Shown here one piece after another: positions 29,535-39,292 of a stretch of 64,000 nucleotides of DNA (positions are counted from its first letter, which is position 1; each line of letters starts with the position of its first letter). The notes under the pieces are model-generated. The model saw only the letters and a list, made by a program, of their open reading frames with translations. It did no database searches and was not told where the DNA came from. The stretch is from Terfezia claveryi (Eukaryota; Ascomycota; Pezizomycetes; Pezizales; Pezizaceae): assembly GCA_015179025.1 (NCBI GenBank), contig WHUX01000163.1, positions 57,563-121,562 of the forward strand, read 5' to 3'. The translations under genes were made by a program, and so were the position numbers.

Positions 29535-30904
29535 GCTAAGACGGGGAAATCTCGTCCTATGCAGAGATGAAAAGCGCGAGTGCGATGTGTGCAATACACG
29601 TCGAGTATGCAGTTGGCTACTGGTGTTCCTGAAAACCAACCGACCGGGTCCCAAGAGGTTCCTGCGAAGGGGAGAAATGCCACTCAGGGCCTACTTCATG
29701 CATAGATAGTCTCAACTGATACACTCGCTTATCCTCCCTTCGAGTCCTGGTGGGGGCCCCTCGGGGTCGAAATGCACCTGGGGGCGGTTAGCCGAGCAAG
29801 GGCAGAGACAGCAACTCGTCGTAGTGAAGTACCCCCAGTCATCTCCATTACCTAGCAGTTGACTCACCACCAGGTGCGTGCGCCAGGTTAAGTCTGGTTG
29901 AATTCCGGTTGGGCTCGGACAGGTCACATCTCGTACAAACAGTCACGGCTGGCACTACCCGTAGGGGGTTTCCTTCAGTACGTGTGATGTATTGGTTAGT
30001 CACTGGGGGATCTTTGGTATAGTGTCCACTGCGAATCGTTCACATTGAGCAGTAGTGTTCACAGTAATATACCTATAGAGACCGGTGGCGAGACACCGCC
30101 GGCGGACGGTGGGAGTTTGTATGTACCACCTTCTGCATCGCGAAGAGCTGAGAAATGCAGCGTGAGGCGAGACGTTACGTACGGTTCAGAGCACCATTAG
30201 AGTAATGAATTCAATTACGCGTGTTCCCTGACATTGCATACAAGAGCTCGGGGTTCCGGGTTAACTGCAGCGTAACGGTCCGACAGGACGGATGCGGGTG
30301 TCGGTCTCAATGAACGCAGCAATGCGTACGCAGTTCACCTGCGGAGGCTTAAGGAGCAAAGGCAAATACTATAGCGGAGTTGTGACCGCATAGTTCTCTA
30401 CTGTTGGCAACAAGATTGGCAGTAACTGGGTCGGGTCCAGTATAAGTTATGGAAAACGGGTAACGCCGTGAGTATGTCCCATAGCGAAATTGAGAGCTGA
30501 TGAGGCCATGGTGAAGTTGGGGCTTCGGTATTCGTCCTGCTCAAGGTGCAAAGTACACAGTCCGGCGGATAAGCAGATAGTAACCCCGACGTGGGTTGGC
30601 TGACTTCATCAATGGCGTACCACTCACCCGTAACGGGCAGGCTCTTACAGCTCCATGGGGCAGTGAAGCATCAGCTGAGCCCTTGTCATCCGCTGCTAAT
30701 ACCTCCGAGGGGACCATGAAATTGGTAAAGGCAAATCGTGCCTTAGGCCGCAAATACGATGTTGACCACATGCAGCAATGCACGCTGGACTTAACACACC
30801 AACAAGAACATGCACCCGTTGGGGCGCGGTAAAGGCCCTCACCGCACTACTCAACGGACATGTCCTGCTGGAAGACCCCTCCCGTTTGTGCTCATGTCAC
30901 CACT
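29535..30904 (+). ncRNA. Structured moiety, copy 3, inserted inside LINE-1 reverse transcriptase
   Basis: About 1.37 kb, the longest copy. It shares 29730-30890 with copies 1 and 2. It contains GTGCGCCAGGTTAAGTCTGG at about 29878-29898, TTACGTACGGTTC at about 30175-30188, and hairpins ACCA-TGAAAT-TGGT (30713-30726) and AGGCA-AATCG-TGCCT (30729-30743) that covary with copies 1 and 2. A possible short coding stretch (30596-30832) is not conserved in all copies. The left ~200 bp are seen only here. Confidence 0.5.
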
Positions 30905-31890
30905 CCGTTCAGCTCTTCTCATACGTCGATGATATCAATCCCCTTATCACAAGCAGTTGCGATACTACTACAGGGCATAATAGACTGGTCAAGCGGGTCA
31001 ACGACATACTCAACAAGGTAGCGGAGGAGGACGGACTCCAATGGGACCCCAACAAGGAATTAAGAGTCGACTTTCACAGCAATAATAAGATAAAGTACTG
31101 CAAGACACTAGGCATTACTATCGCGAGCAATCTATCATGGAAAAGACATATTGCACAGCGGACATCGAAAGCGACGCACATTCTAAGAGTTTTAACTGGC
31201 CTAGGCAACCAGAATGGAGGCATGAGCCCGTTAGCCCTTAGAGCCCTCTACACCGGGTGTATACGCAGCATCTTCACATGGGGAGCAGAACTCTGGAAGT
31301 CACAGGACCAACTCCTACAACCAATGCAGCGCCGAGAATACCAGGCTTTAAGAAAGATCACAGGAGGATACCACGGTTCTAATCATAAGGCCCTAGGCTG
31401 GATAGCGAACGTTGAACCCTTACCAGATAAGTTAGAGGATATGAAACGCACATGGGCAGCCAGAGCAGTCAGAACAGGTGACAAACACATAAGGGCTTAC
31501 ATAGAGGAAGATACATCCTGGTGCCATAGCAACGACCTACACCGCACCAGAACTCCTATCTCAGAAGCTTTTTTCCTAAGTGGTACCGAGCTGGAGGAGC
31601 TTTCATGGGGTGACAGGGAGGACACGACACCCTGCTCTCTAATATATAAAGAAATCATGGACCCCCGATCGGAGCCCTCCAAGCACTTAGGCCCCTGGGC
31701 AGCAGGAATAGGATCTATTCGGGAAGAAGGATGGAGGGTCTGCTATACAGATGGCACTGGAAGAAAAGGTGTAGTAGCAAGCGGAGTTCATAGTGAAGAC
31801 CGGACAGGAGGCACCCCCGAGAACTATGGGGGCTACTTAGGAGACCAGGCTACAGTAGCGGACGGCGAACTTTTGCAATGCAACTGGCTC
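30905..31890 (+). pseudogene. LINE-1 reverse transcriptase (YVDD) to RNase H, interrupted
   Basis: Open plus-strand frame from the structured moiety to the Ginger insertion. It begins VQLFSYVDDINPLITSS with the catalytic Asp pair, continues through the thumb and connection region (RKITGGYHGSNHKALGWIAN), and enters RNase H: CYTDGTGRKGVVASGVHSED (first Asp), then LGDQATVADGELLQCNW, where Ginger B cuts it at 31890. The rest resumes at 35468. The frame has no stop across about 330 codons, so M3 was a fairly young copy when Ginger B entered. Confidence 0.9.
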
Positions 31891-32055
31891 TGTTCTGTCC
31901 TGCCCGGGAATGCAAAAATGAAATTCTTCCGGAGGACAGATCATGGGTTGTCCTCCCCGGGAATGCGATAACCAAATGTAGTAATTTAGTGAGGGTACAT
32001 GGAAGATAAAAATATAATCAGAAAAAAAAAAAAAAAAAAAGGAATATAAAATACA

Positions 32056-34251
32056 TCAGCGCATACGAACATGGATTGTACTCAATAATGAAATATCGCC
32101 ATGATCCTCCAAGTTTTCTTCCAAGTCTTCTTCCAAGTCTTCTTCCAAGTCCGCTTCCAAGTCTTCTTCCAAGTCCACTTCCAAGTCCGCTTCCAAGTCT
32201 TCTTCCAAGTCCACTTCCAAGTCCAATTGCGACTCGACATCTTGGTCAATACGAGCATTCAAGCAGCTATGAGATGGATGGCAGCGGCTGCTACAATGCA
32301 AATCGGATTTAACACAGCTACATTGTCGGGTTTGACATTTCCCCTTGCACTTGCACGAATTCTATAATAAATGTAAGTCTAGGTGGAAAATAAATAGAGA
32401 ATGCAGAAGACATACTTCAGGATATAAACTAATTGCAGTACGGCGAGCAGCTTCACGAAGTGTGATATATTGCTGTGCAATATCAGGCCATGCACACTCA
32501 GAAGTGGAAATATTAAATCCCTTTAAAATTCGAATATTAGGTGCATTTAATGAATCTGGAGTGCGTAGTAGCTCTCAAGTTGGATAGTGTCGATCCAATA
32601 AGCCATAGGTAGTTAATAAAGCATGTCGGTTAGGATGAGGTTTTCGCACAACAAGACAATAGAAGCGTTGGATCTGTACCATGTCTATCTTGTCGAGGGA
32701 TATATACACTAACGATATCTCCGATAGCAAAAACCTCAATTTGATGTTGTTGTTCATACCACTTCATCATATTTTGGCGAGCTTTAGTAGTATTTTTTTG
32801 AACTTGTTGGAGTAGCTCTTTAGAGCTTCATGGGTTTGGTCAGTCACATTTTGGTTGATCGCAATTTGGTCTGTTTATAGTTCGGTTGGTCTCTATTATT
32901 TGCTATAGTAGCTGAAGCTTCTTGATCTGACTCTTCATTTTCATCTAAAGAGTTTAACAATAGAAGAGACTTAGAAGCTGAATTTGATGCCATTCGAACT
33001 TGGCAAATAGAATAGTGAGTTTGAGGTTCAGAATCTGAAGATGATTGAGGAGAAGGAGTAGTTTCATGTATATAAACTAGCCATTCATGTTCAATAGTAG
33101 CTATGTGTAGTAAAGATACAACTTCACTATCTTCATTTATAAGTGTTGTACCCGATTATTGTACCTTAGGTAAAGGCATACTATATATTTTTTGCTTAAA
33201 TACAACTTTATATGGAGTGAAGCCAGTTGTTGAATGAACCTATAGTAATATTAGCATATATCAAATATTTATATACTTTGATTATTTACATACCTGAGAA
33301 TTCATAGCCATAATTATAGTAGGTAAACCTCATTCCCAAGTAACAAATCCTGTCTCAGCCATCTAAGCTTGAATCTTTTGTTTGAGAACCCCATTAGCTT
33401 GTTCAATTAGGCCTTGGCTTTATGGATGTCGAGGGCACTCATGAATCAATTGAATTCCATATCCTTATATGAGAATAACTAAAGCACCTTTAAACTCTTT
33501 ACCATTATTACATTGCAAAATCCATGGTGGACTAAATAAAGATATCCAAAACATAACTGCCTTAGCTACCTCATTTGCAGATTTTGTTTTCAATGTATAG
33601 GCAGCTAAAAACTTACTGAAATGGTCACGAATATATAGAATCTATTTGTATTCTTTATCCGGATTACCTTATATATCAATTAAATTAATTTGAACCCACT
33701 CCTATAAGAAATTCACAATAATTGGCTCTAATGGAGCTCGGGTATTATTTGGTTGATTTCAGCAGCATATCTCACAATGCTTTAATAACTATTGTATCTT
33801 TATTAATTTATTAGCTTCTAAGTAATATTGTTTATTAAAATTGTTTATGCCATACCTCTGATTTTGCAATACCATAATAACGCTTATTAACAGCTTTATA
33901 TGTTTTTGTAACCCTAGTATGAAGTAATGATAAATATGTAATCACAATAATATCATATACATCATATTCTAAAACCACTTGGCAGTTCCCTATTCCTTCT
34001 GCTTGCTATGTTATACTGGCTTTCTTTATAAGATTACCATCTTGATCTATGATATACTCATTTAGTGCTGTCTATTTTGTTTTAGCAGGAGCGGGTAAGT
34101 TTGGGTTTTGAATAATCTTTCGGATTTCTTGCCATTTTTCATATGATAGACGGAAGCAATTAATAGAAGTAGTAAGATATTCATCAAAAGCATTGCGAGC
34201 AGTTTGAGAAAATGGAGCAGCCGGGGTATAGGTAGATGTTGATGTAGCCAT
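32056..34251 (-). pseudogene. Ginger integrase gene with RIP-type stops and two catalytic Asp->Asn changes
   Basis: The minus-strand gene starts ATG at 34251 (MATSTSTYTPAAPF). A zinc-binding H2C2-like region (LLKHCEICC, about 33775) precedes the integrase core. The core reads INLIDI and EYK-ILYIRDHFSKFLAAYT (first Asp appears as Asn), LQCNNGKEFKGALVIL (second Asp as Asn, about 33507) and GLIEQANGVLKQKIQA (Glu kept). A 54-nt intron lies at 33240-33293, then VHSTTGFTPYKVVFKQKIY. A linker, TTKARQNMMKWYEQQH, a GPY/F-like domain, a second intron (32362-32415), the CXC motif CKCKGKCQTRQCSCVKSDLH and an acidic LEVDLEEDLEA tail follow. More than nine in-frame stops are TAG/TAA in place of Gln or Trp, plus two TGA. 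The family cuts and pastes DNA; this copy is dead. Confidence 0.8.
32101..32224 (-). repeat. Coding microsatellite: acidic repeats in the Ginger integrase tail
   Basis: Units of CCAAGTCTTCTT / CCAAGTCCACTT (12 bp, about ten copies) encode DLEED/DLEVD on the minus strand. The same place in Ginger A (about 10115-10165) encodes a shorter acidic stretch. Confidence 0.85.
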
Positions 34252-34379
34252 GATAAGAGTAGAGAGTACTGTAGACTGTCTTATGGATCGTGTATATGGA
34301 GAATATATATGTCATAACCTACTCTTTTTATACTCTATCACTTTAAGCCTACATATATTTAACTGCGTGAGTACAATAC

Positions 34380-35010
34380 TAACAGTAGATATTCAACTAA
34401 GCAGATGCTATACTGATAGTGGCAAGCCTATGTATACATATATTCAGCTGAGCGTGTAATACTAATAGTGGATATTCAGCTAAGCGGATGCCATACTGAT
34501 AGTGGCAAGCCTACGTATACATATATTTAGCTGAGCGTGTAATACTAATATTCAGCTAAGCGGATGCCATACTGATAGTGGCAAGCCTATGTATACATAT
34601 ATTCAGCTGAGCGTGTAATACTAATATTCAGCTAAGCGGATGCCATACTGTCATACTGATAGTGGCAAGCCTACGTATACATATATTCAGCTGAGTATGT
34701 AATACTAATATTCAGCTAAGCGGATGCCATACTGTTATACTGATAGTGGCAAGCCTACGTATACATATATTCAGCTGAGCGTGAAATACTAATATTCAGC
34801 TAAGCGGATGCCATACTGATAGTGGCAAGCCTACGATACATATATTCAGCTGAGTGTATAATACTAATATTCAGCTAAGCGGATGCCATACTGTCATACT
34901 GATAGTGGCAAGCCTACGTATACATATATTCAGCTGAGTGTGTAATACTAATAGTGGATATTCAGCTAAGCGGGTGCCATACTGATAGTGGCAAGCCAAC
35001 GTATAGATAT
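34380..35010 (+). repeat. Subterminal tandem repeat of Ginger B
   Basis: Units of about 80-110 bp with ATTCAGCTAAGCGGATGCCA, TACTGATAGTGGCAAGCCTA and CGTATACATATATTCAGCTG, about seven copies, some with an internal duplication of CATACTGT. They lie upstream of the integrase start, inside the transposon. Confidence 0.85.
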
Positions 35011-35029
35011 ATTCAAATGTGTAGGTACC

Positions 35030-35300
35030 GGCAAGCCTATGTAGATGTATGTTTAGCTGACTGGCATGTATACGTACTTATCTTGTGGCGAGCCTACGTT
35101 AACTGGCAAGCATATGTATTACGTGGCAAGCCTACGTTAACTGGCAAGCATACGTATCTTGTGGCGAGCCTACATTAACTGGCAAGCATATGTATCACGT
35201 GGCAAGCCTACCTTAACTGGCCAGATGGTGAGCCTACGTTAACTGGCAAGCATATGTATCACGTGGCAAGCCTACCTTAACTGACTGGTCAGTATACGAA
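35030..35300 (+). repeat. Second subterminal repeat of Ginger B
   Basis: Units with GTGGCAAGCCTACGTTAACT and GGCAAGCATATGTATCACGT, about six, spaced 35-60 bp. Confidence 0.8.
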
Positions 35301-35329
35301 TATCCTGCCTTAACTGACCACTATACTTG

Positions 35330-35467
35330 TACTGGGACAATTCCCGGGCAGGACATCCCGGCCAGAAATTGGGTATTCGTGGGTGGGATGTCCTGCCCGG
35401 GAACCGTCCCAGTCGCGACTGGGACGTCCCATTCGCGAATCAGCCGATTCCCGGGCAGGACAGAACA
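35330..35467. repeat. Palindromic right end of Ginger B
   Basis: Contains the perfect palindrome TCCCAGTCGCGACTGGGA (about 35407-35424), ATTCGCGAAT, and repeated CCCGGGCAGGAC. The equivalent end of Ginger A (12520-12643) keeps the layout. These are candidate transposase-binding sites. Confidence 0.7.
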
Positions 35468-36115
35468 GCTCTACACAAGGAAGACTCAGCTATGTTGGCG
35501 ATTTTATCAGATTCCCAAGCGGCGATCCAGGCGGTCCGCAACATGAGCTCAGGCTCCCCCCCCAGATCTGGCATCGAGAGGGAAATCAAGACCCTCTTGA
35601 CCGCTAACCCATATAGGGACCTTCAGCTATCGTGGTTTAGGGGCCATCTGGGCATCCCAGGCAACGAAAAGGCAGATCGGATCGCAAGCTTTCAGTCCCA
35701 CTTGGGAGAATTCACAGGCCAGGAGCGTACAGTAACAGAAGGGGGCATCCGGGCATCCTCCAAAGCCATACGGAAAGAGGCAAGAACCAAAGCTGGATAT
35801 GGCGTGAGAAGAGTAGAATGGAACCGACATGCCCTCTCAGCCTACACGTGGATGCGAACGAACAGAGGTCCACAGAAGAGCTGGCTCCATCACATCGGCA
35901 AAGCAGAATCAGCAGAGTGCACATGCGGGCACCCCACCAAGACAGGAGAACACATCGTCTTCCAATGCCCACGCTTCGTTCGACCCCGTAGAGCCCATTT
36001 AGGGGAGAGGAGGAGCTGGGAAGAGCTCGACAAACCGGAATGGAGAAAGGAGGGGGAAGAGACATACGAGGCCACGGAGGCCTTCTTCTGGCTACTATTC
36101 CGCGAGCTCACTTAG
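35468..36115 (+). pseudogene. LINE-1 RNase H to C-terminus, continuation of M3
   Basis: Resumes the frame interrupted at 31890: ALHKEDSAMLAILSDSQAAI, QAVRNMSSGSPPRSGIERE, then LSWFRGHLGIPGNEKADRIA. Next are TVTEGGIRASSKAIRKEA, WNRHALSAYTWMRTNRGPQ, the knuckle CGHPTKTGEHIVFQCPRF and FWLLFRELT, with the stop at 36115. It has no internal stop. The full set of RNase H acidic residues can be assembled across the Ginger insertion. Tail-1 follows at 36355-36455. Confidence 0.9.
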
Positions 36116-36480
36116 GGAAGGAGAATCGTCAATGTTCCGGGGGTTTATTTACGAGTTTCATTATTTCAGTCCACAAGTTCTACACATCGGTTTATTCACG
36201 AGTTCCCTTCTGTTTCAGTCCATAAGAGTTAGTCCCTTTAGTTCATCTCTTTTCCGCGAATCATTCAGTTTCTTAAGTCGGGTTGAGGCTCAGTCAGGCC
36301 TCCAGTCCGTTAATGACAGCACGGAGCCTCATCTTTGTTCGTGTACTTAGTTTGCGTGGGGTTGGCAGATTAACTTGCCTTTCCCTTGAATCCACCGGGC
36401 TTCCGCGTGGCTCCTCATAGCCCCCCTAACGGGGCTGCATAGGAGTACCAAGTATTTATAAAAATAAAATAAAAAAAAAC

Positions 36481-36905
36481 TAGGCTGCATCAAGGATTGG
36501 AAAATCTTGACCGTCCGATAAGGATCCAGGAGGAGGGTGAGGATCAATCGGATGCGGTGGAGGCTTTCTTTGGTTTCCCTCATCGACAGCTCGCCATAAT
36601 TAGAGACGGATTGCGGCCAAAAGGCCCTTGAGCTTACTTTTTATTTGGGTAGAGGGGGGTATTCGAGTTTATCTATTTCTCATAATTTCATATGGGTTCG
36701 GTTGGGGCAGGCCCTAGGGGTCATCTGGCACTACCTGGCTAATGAGAGCACGGAGTTCCGTCTCACTTGAAGCTCTAGTTTATTTACTTTCTCACACTTC
36801 GCCGGTGTTCCTCGATTCTGTTATTTGCTTCGCGGTATATAGTTGCCGGACCTGGCAGATCAACTTGCCTTGTCCTCAATCCACCCGAGTTTCCGGGTTA
36901 TACGG
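36481..36905 (+). mobile_element. LINE-2 copy, right half with 3' end
   Basis: Continues 28907. The start encodes LGCIKDWKIL and, after a shift, DAVEAFFGFPHRQL, as in LINE-2 copy D. The 3' untranslated region follows, with part of tail-1 (GCCGGACCTGGCAGATCAAC at about 36845), ending without an A-tract at about 36900. Confidence 0.75.
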
Positions 36906-36949
36906 TACACCCTAAGATTCATAATGTCGGCATCTCAATCCTCTACATT

Positions 36950-37683
36950 TGAATGGTCGCAAATCACCTGAGAGGGTGCAATCGAGCCTTGAGCATCCCA
37001 CCCAACAAGATTACGCAACTCAAGATCCTCCCCAAAAAGAGCACGCGACTCAAGATCCCACCAAACAGGAAGCAGTGCCCCACCATAGGCTTTGCAATAC
37101 TACACATAGTTCCATCAATGAATCCCATGTTTTGATACCAGTAACTCCGGCAGTCTGCTCTATAGATTTAGAATATGCTTTGAGTTGCTGATATGTGAGG
37201 CGCTGCTTATCCCAGTAAAAATCTTCTCATTGTACCACTTATAGAGGTAGGTTGCAAGATCTTTGACAATAGAAGAGATATAGCTTCGTGATACTCCGAA
37301 TACTTGAATCGACATGTCAACCAGGCGAGATGGGCTGGCCAATCGATATAGTAATATGCATAGCGCTTGCTCTGGGACTCGTGCATACTTGTGATCTCGC
37401 TCTGAATCAACTCATACTTCTACCAACTTGAATTCTTCAATAAGGCTCTGAATTTCTGCCCTGGAGAATCGCAAGTATGCTAGACATTCACTGTCCTCCC
37501 AACCAGCTTCACCCAGCGACCAATTCTGCCGTTCGTAGGCAACTGTCGCTCGATATCTTAGTGGCTCTCTGCTTGCGGCACCCTCCAGTCCCTCTTCAGG
37601 CTCTGCTACATCTATAGAATGCAGCAACAGCAACCCCCCCCCCCCAGCCGAAGCAGAACTACGAGCTCATCTTCGAATTCCAT
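36950..37683 (-). pseudogene. PIF/Harbinger-type transposase fragment
   Basis: Minus strand from ATG at about 37683 (MEFEDELVVLLRLGGG). A run of ten C bases at about 37636-37645 shifts the frame into LLLHSIDVAEPEEGLEG. The next part reads LRFSRAEIQSLIEEFKLVEV, ALCILLYRLASPSRLVDM and FGVSRSYISSIVKDLATYLY, the helix-turn-helix region typical of Harbinger (DDE_4) transposases. After another shift near 37150 the sequence MGFIDGTMCSIAKPM gives the first catalytic Asp block. The remaining DDE residues are missing. The protein would act in cut-and-paste transposition; this piece is inactive. Confidence 0.75.
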
Positions 37684-37854
37684 GATGTTGAATTGTCGTG
37701 ATGACTAAAATGTTATTCTGTATACCGACTTTGCTTATGCTATGTCGCTTACTAGGGTCCCAGTGGGTTTCATGGGTAAATTGGTACTACTAATGCTAGC
37801 GCGTACAAGGTGGTAAAATCCCTCTAAAAAGTTGTCATATGGGGCCGCCACTAC

Positions 37855-38268
37855 AGTCAAGCTATGTTAAATCTGTTTTGCATTGTAGCAGCTGCTGCCA
37901 TCCATCTCATCGCTGCTTGAACAATCGTACTGACCAAGATACAGAGCCGCAATAGGAATTGGGAGCGGACTTGGAAGCAGACTTGGAAGATGACTTGGAG
38001 GACCATGGTAATGTTTCATTACTAAGTAACCATCCATGTCCGCTGGTACTGATAAGGAAGCATAGTGATATTCATTATTCAGTATAATTCATATTTGTAT
38101 GCGCTGATGTATTTTATATTCCTTTTTTTTTTTTTTTTTCCCCTCATTTTTCACTTCCGTGTACCTTCACTAAATTACTACATTTGGTTATCGCATTCCC
38201 GGGGAGGACGACCTATGATCTGTCCTCCGGAGGAATTTCATTTTTGCATTCCCGGGCAGGACAGAACA
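37855..38268 (+). mobile_element. Ginger-like fragment C (3' end of gene and one terminal repeat)
   Basis: The plus strand carries the end of the integrase gene (LHCSSCCHPSHRCLNNRTDQ, then an acidic stretch), a T-run, and the terminal repeat ending GCATTCCCGGGCAGGACAGA then ACA (38268). The motif variant is GGAC/GTCC, as in Ginger B. The other end was not found. Confidence 0.7.
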
Positions 38269-38710
38269 TTGCTACAGCTCAACCCTGCTTTATATTCTTT
38301 ATATTTAGTCTGGTTGGCACAAGCCTCTCGTAGAGTCTTTATATTAGACTAGCATATTTACCAACATAGATCAGCTAGTCTTCATACCTCGTGTTCTCGT
38401 AGACTCTAGCCTGATCTTGGCATTCGCTTCTGCGATTTAATCGGAAGAGAGTCTGGGACCATACACCTCCGAAATCATCTCCGAAATCATCTCCGGTGCC
38501 AAGATTCCCGGAGATGTTAGCGTGTGCATAGCCTGTTTCGGAGGTACTAGCGTTGTTATGAGCTGCATTTCATATTTTTTTTTATTTTTTTTTAATGATA
38601 ATGAAGCAGATACTGACACAGAACAACAGCACTTTGTTTAGCCCATACCTTTGCTTTGCTACGCCCAGCTCCACAATGCCCAGAGCAGACCTTTCAGAGC
38701 TATAGAACCT
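38269..38710. other. Unclassified sequence
   Basis: AGTCTGGTTGGCACAAGCCT at 38307 matches phrases at 9157 and 28002. CCGAAATCATCT is repeated at about 38467-38492. No gene seen. Confidence 0.35.
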
Positions 38711-38719
38711 TTCTCTGCA

Positions 38720-39292
38720 TGTCTCCAGCATGAGTATTCAGTTATCTCGAACATGAGTATTCACATATCTCGAACATGCGAATTCAGACATCTCCGGCAT
38801 GTATATTCACACATCTCCGGCATGAGTATTCAGACATCTCCAGCATGAGTATTCAGATATCTCGAACATGAGTATTCACATATCTCGAACATGCGAATTC
38901 AGACATCTCCGGCATGTATATTCACACATCTCCGGCATGAGTATTCAGACATCTCCGGCATGAGTATTGAAACATCTCCAGCATGCGAATTCAGACATCT
39001 CCGGTATGCATATTCATACATCTCCAGCATGAGTATTCACACATCTCCGACATGAGTATTCAGACATCTCGAAAGTACCAGCTAGTCCAGGTGAGCAAAT
39101 ACCAGCTAATCCAGCTGAGCGAATACCAGCTAATTCAGCTGAGCGAATACCAGCTAATCCAGCTGAGCAACTACTAGCTCATCTCCGGCATGTATATTCA
39201 CACATCTCCGGCATGAGTATTCAGACATCTCCGGCATGAGTATTCAAACATCTCCAGCATGCGAATTCAGACATCTCCGGTATGCATATTCA
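38720..39292 (+). repeat. 23-bp minisatellite, array 1
   Basis: Units of GAGTATTCAGACATCTCCGG-CAT and variants GCGAATTCAGACATCTCGAA-CAT. At 39065-39180 the array is interrupted by five units of the 24-bp repeat in the opposite orientation. Confidence 0.9.

Larger units (their letters stand above)
31891..35467 (-). mobile_element. Ginger-like DNA transposon B, full length (3577 bp)
   Basis: Terminal inverted repeats start TGTTCTGTCCTGCCCGGGAA (31891) and end with its complement (35467). The 4-bp GCTC is duplicated at 31887-31890 and 35468-35471; excision in silico joins the LINE RNase H frame. It contains one minus-strand gene with a retroviral-type integrase core, two 54-nt introns and a C-terminal CXC motif. 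Ends TGT...ACA, 4-bp duplications and an integrase gene are the hallmarks of Ginger elements. The right 1.1 kb is tandem repeats and subterminal palindromes. Confidence 0.85.
28908..36480 (+). mobile_element. Chimeric LINE M3: LINE-1 with structured insert inside the reverse transcriptase
   Basis: The 13-bp duplication TAGGCTGCATCAA (28895-28907 and 36481-36493) encloses it. Order: reverse transcriptase N-half (28908-29534), structured moiety (29535-30904), reverse transcriptase from just before YVDD to RNase H (30905-31890), Ginger B (31891-35467), RNase H to stop (35468-36115), tail-1 and A-tract. No LINE sequence is lost at the moiety. Host is a LINE-2 copy. Confidence 0.8.

Noticed and set aside
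30596..30832. Frame in the structured moiety (VKANRALGRKYDVDHMQQC) as a conserved protein
   Set aside because: A similar frame exists in copy 2 but not in copy 1, and differences between copies fit RNA pairing better than codon conservation.
32076..32367. Plus-strand frames rich in PSLLPSPLPS or FQVFFQV
   Set aside because: They are the antisense of the coding microsatellite in the Ginger integrase tail.
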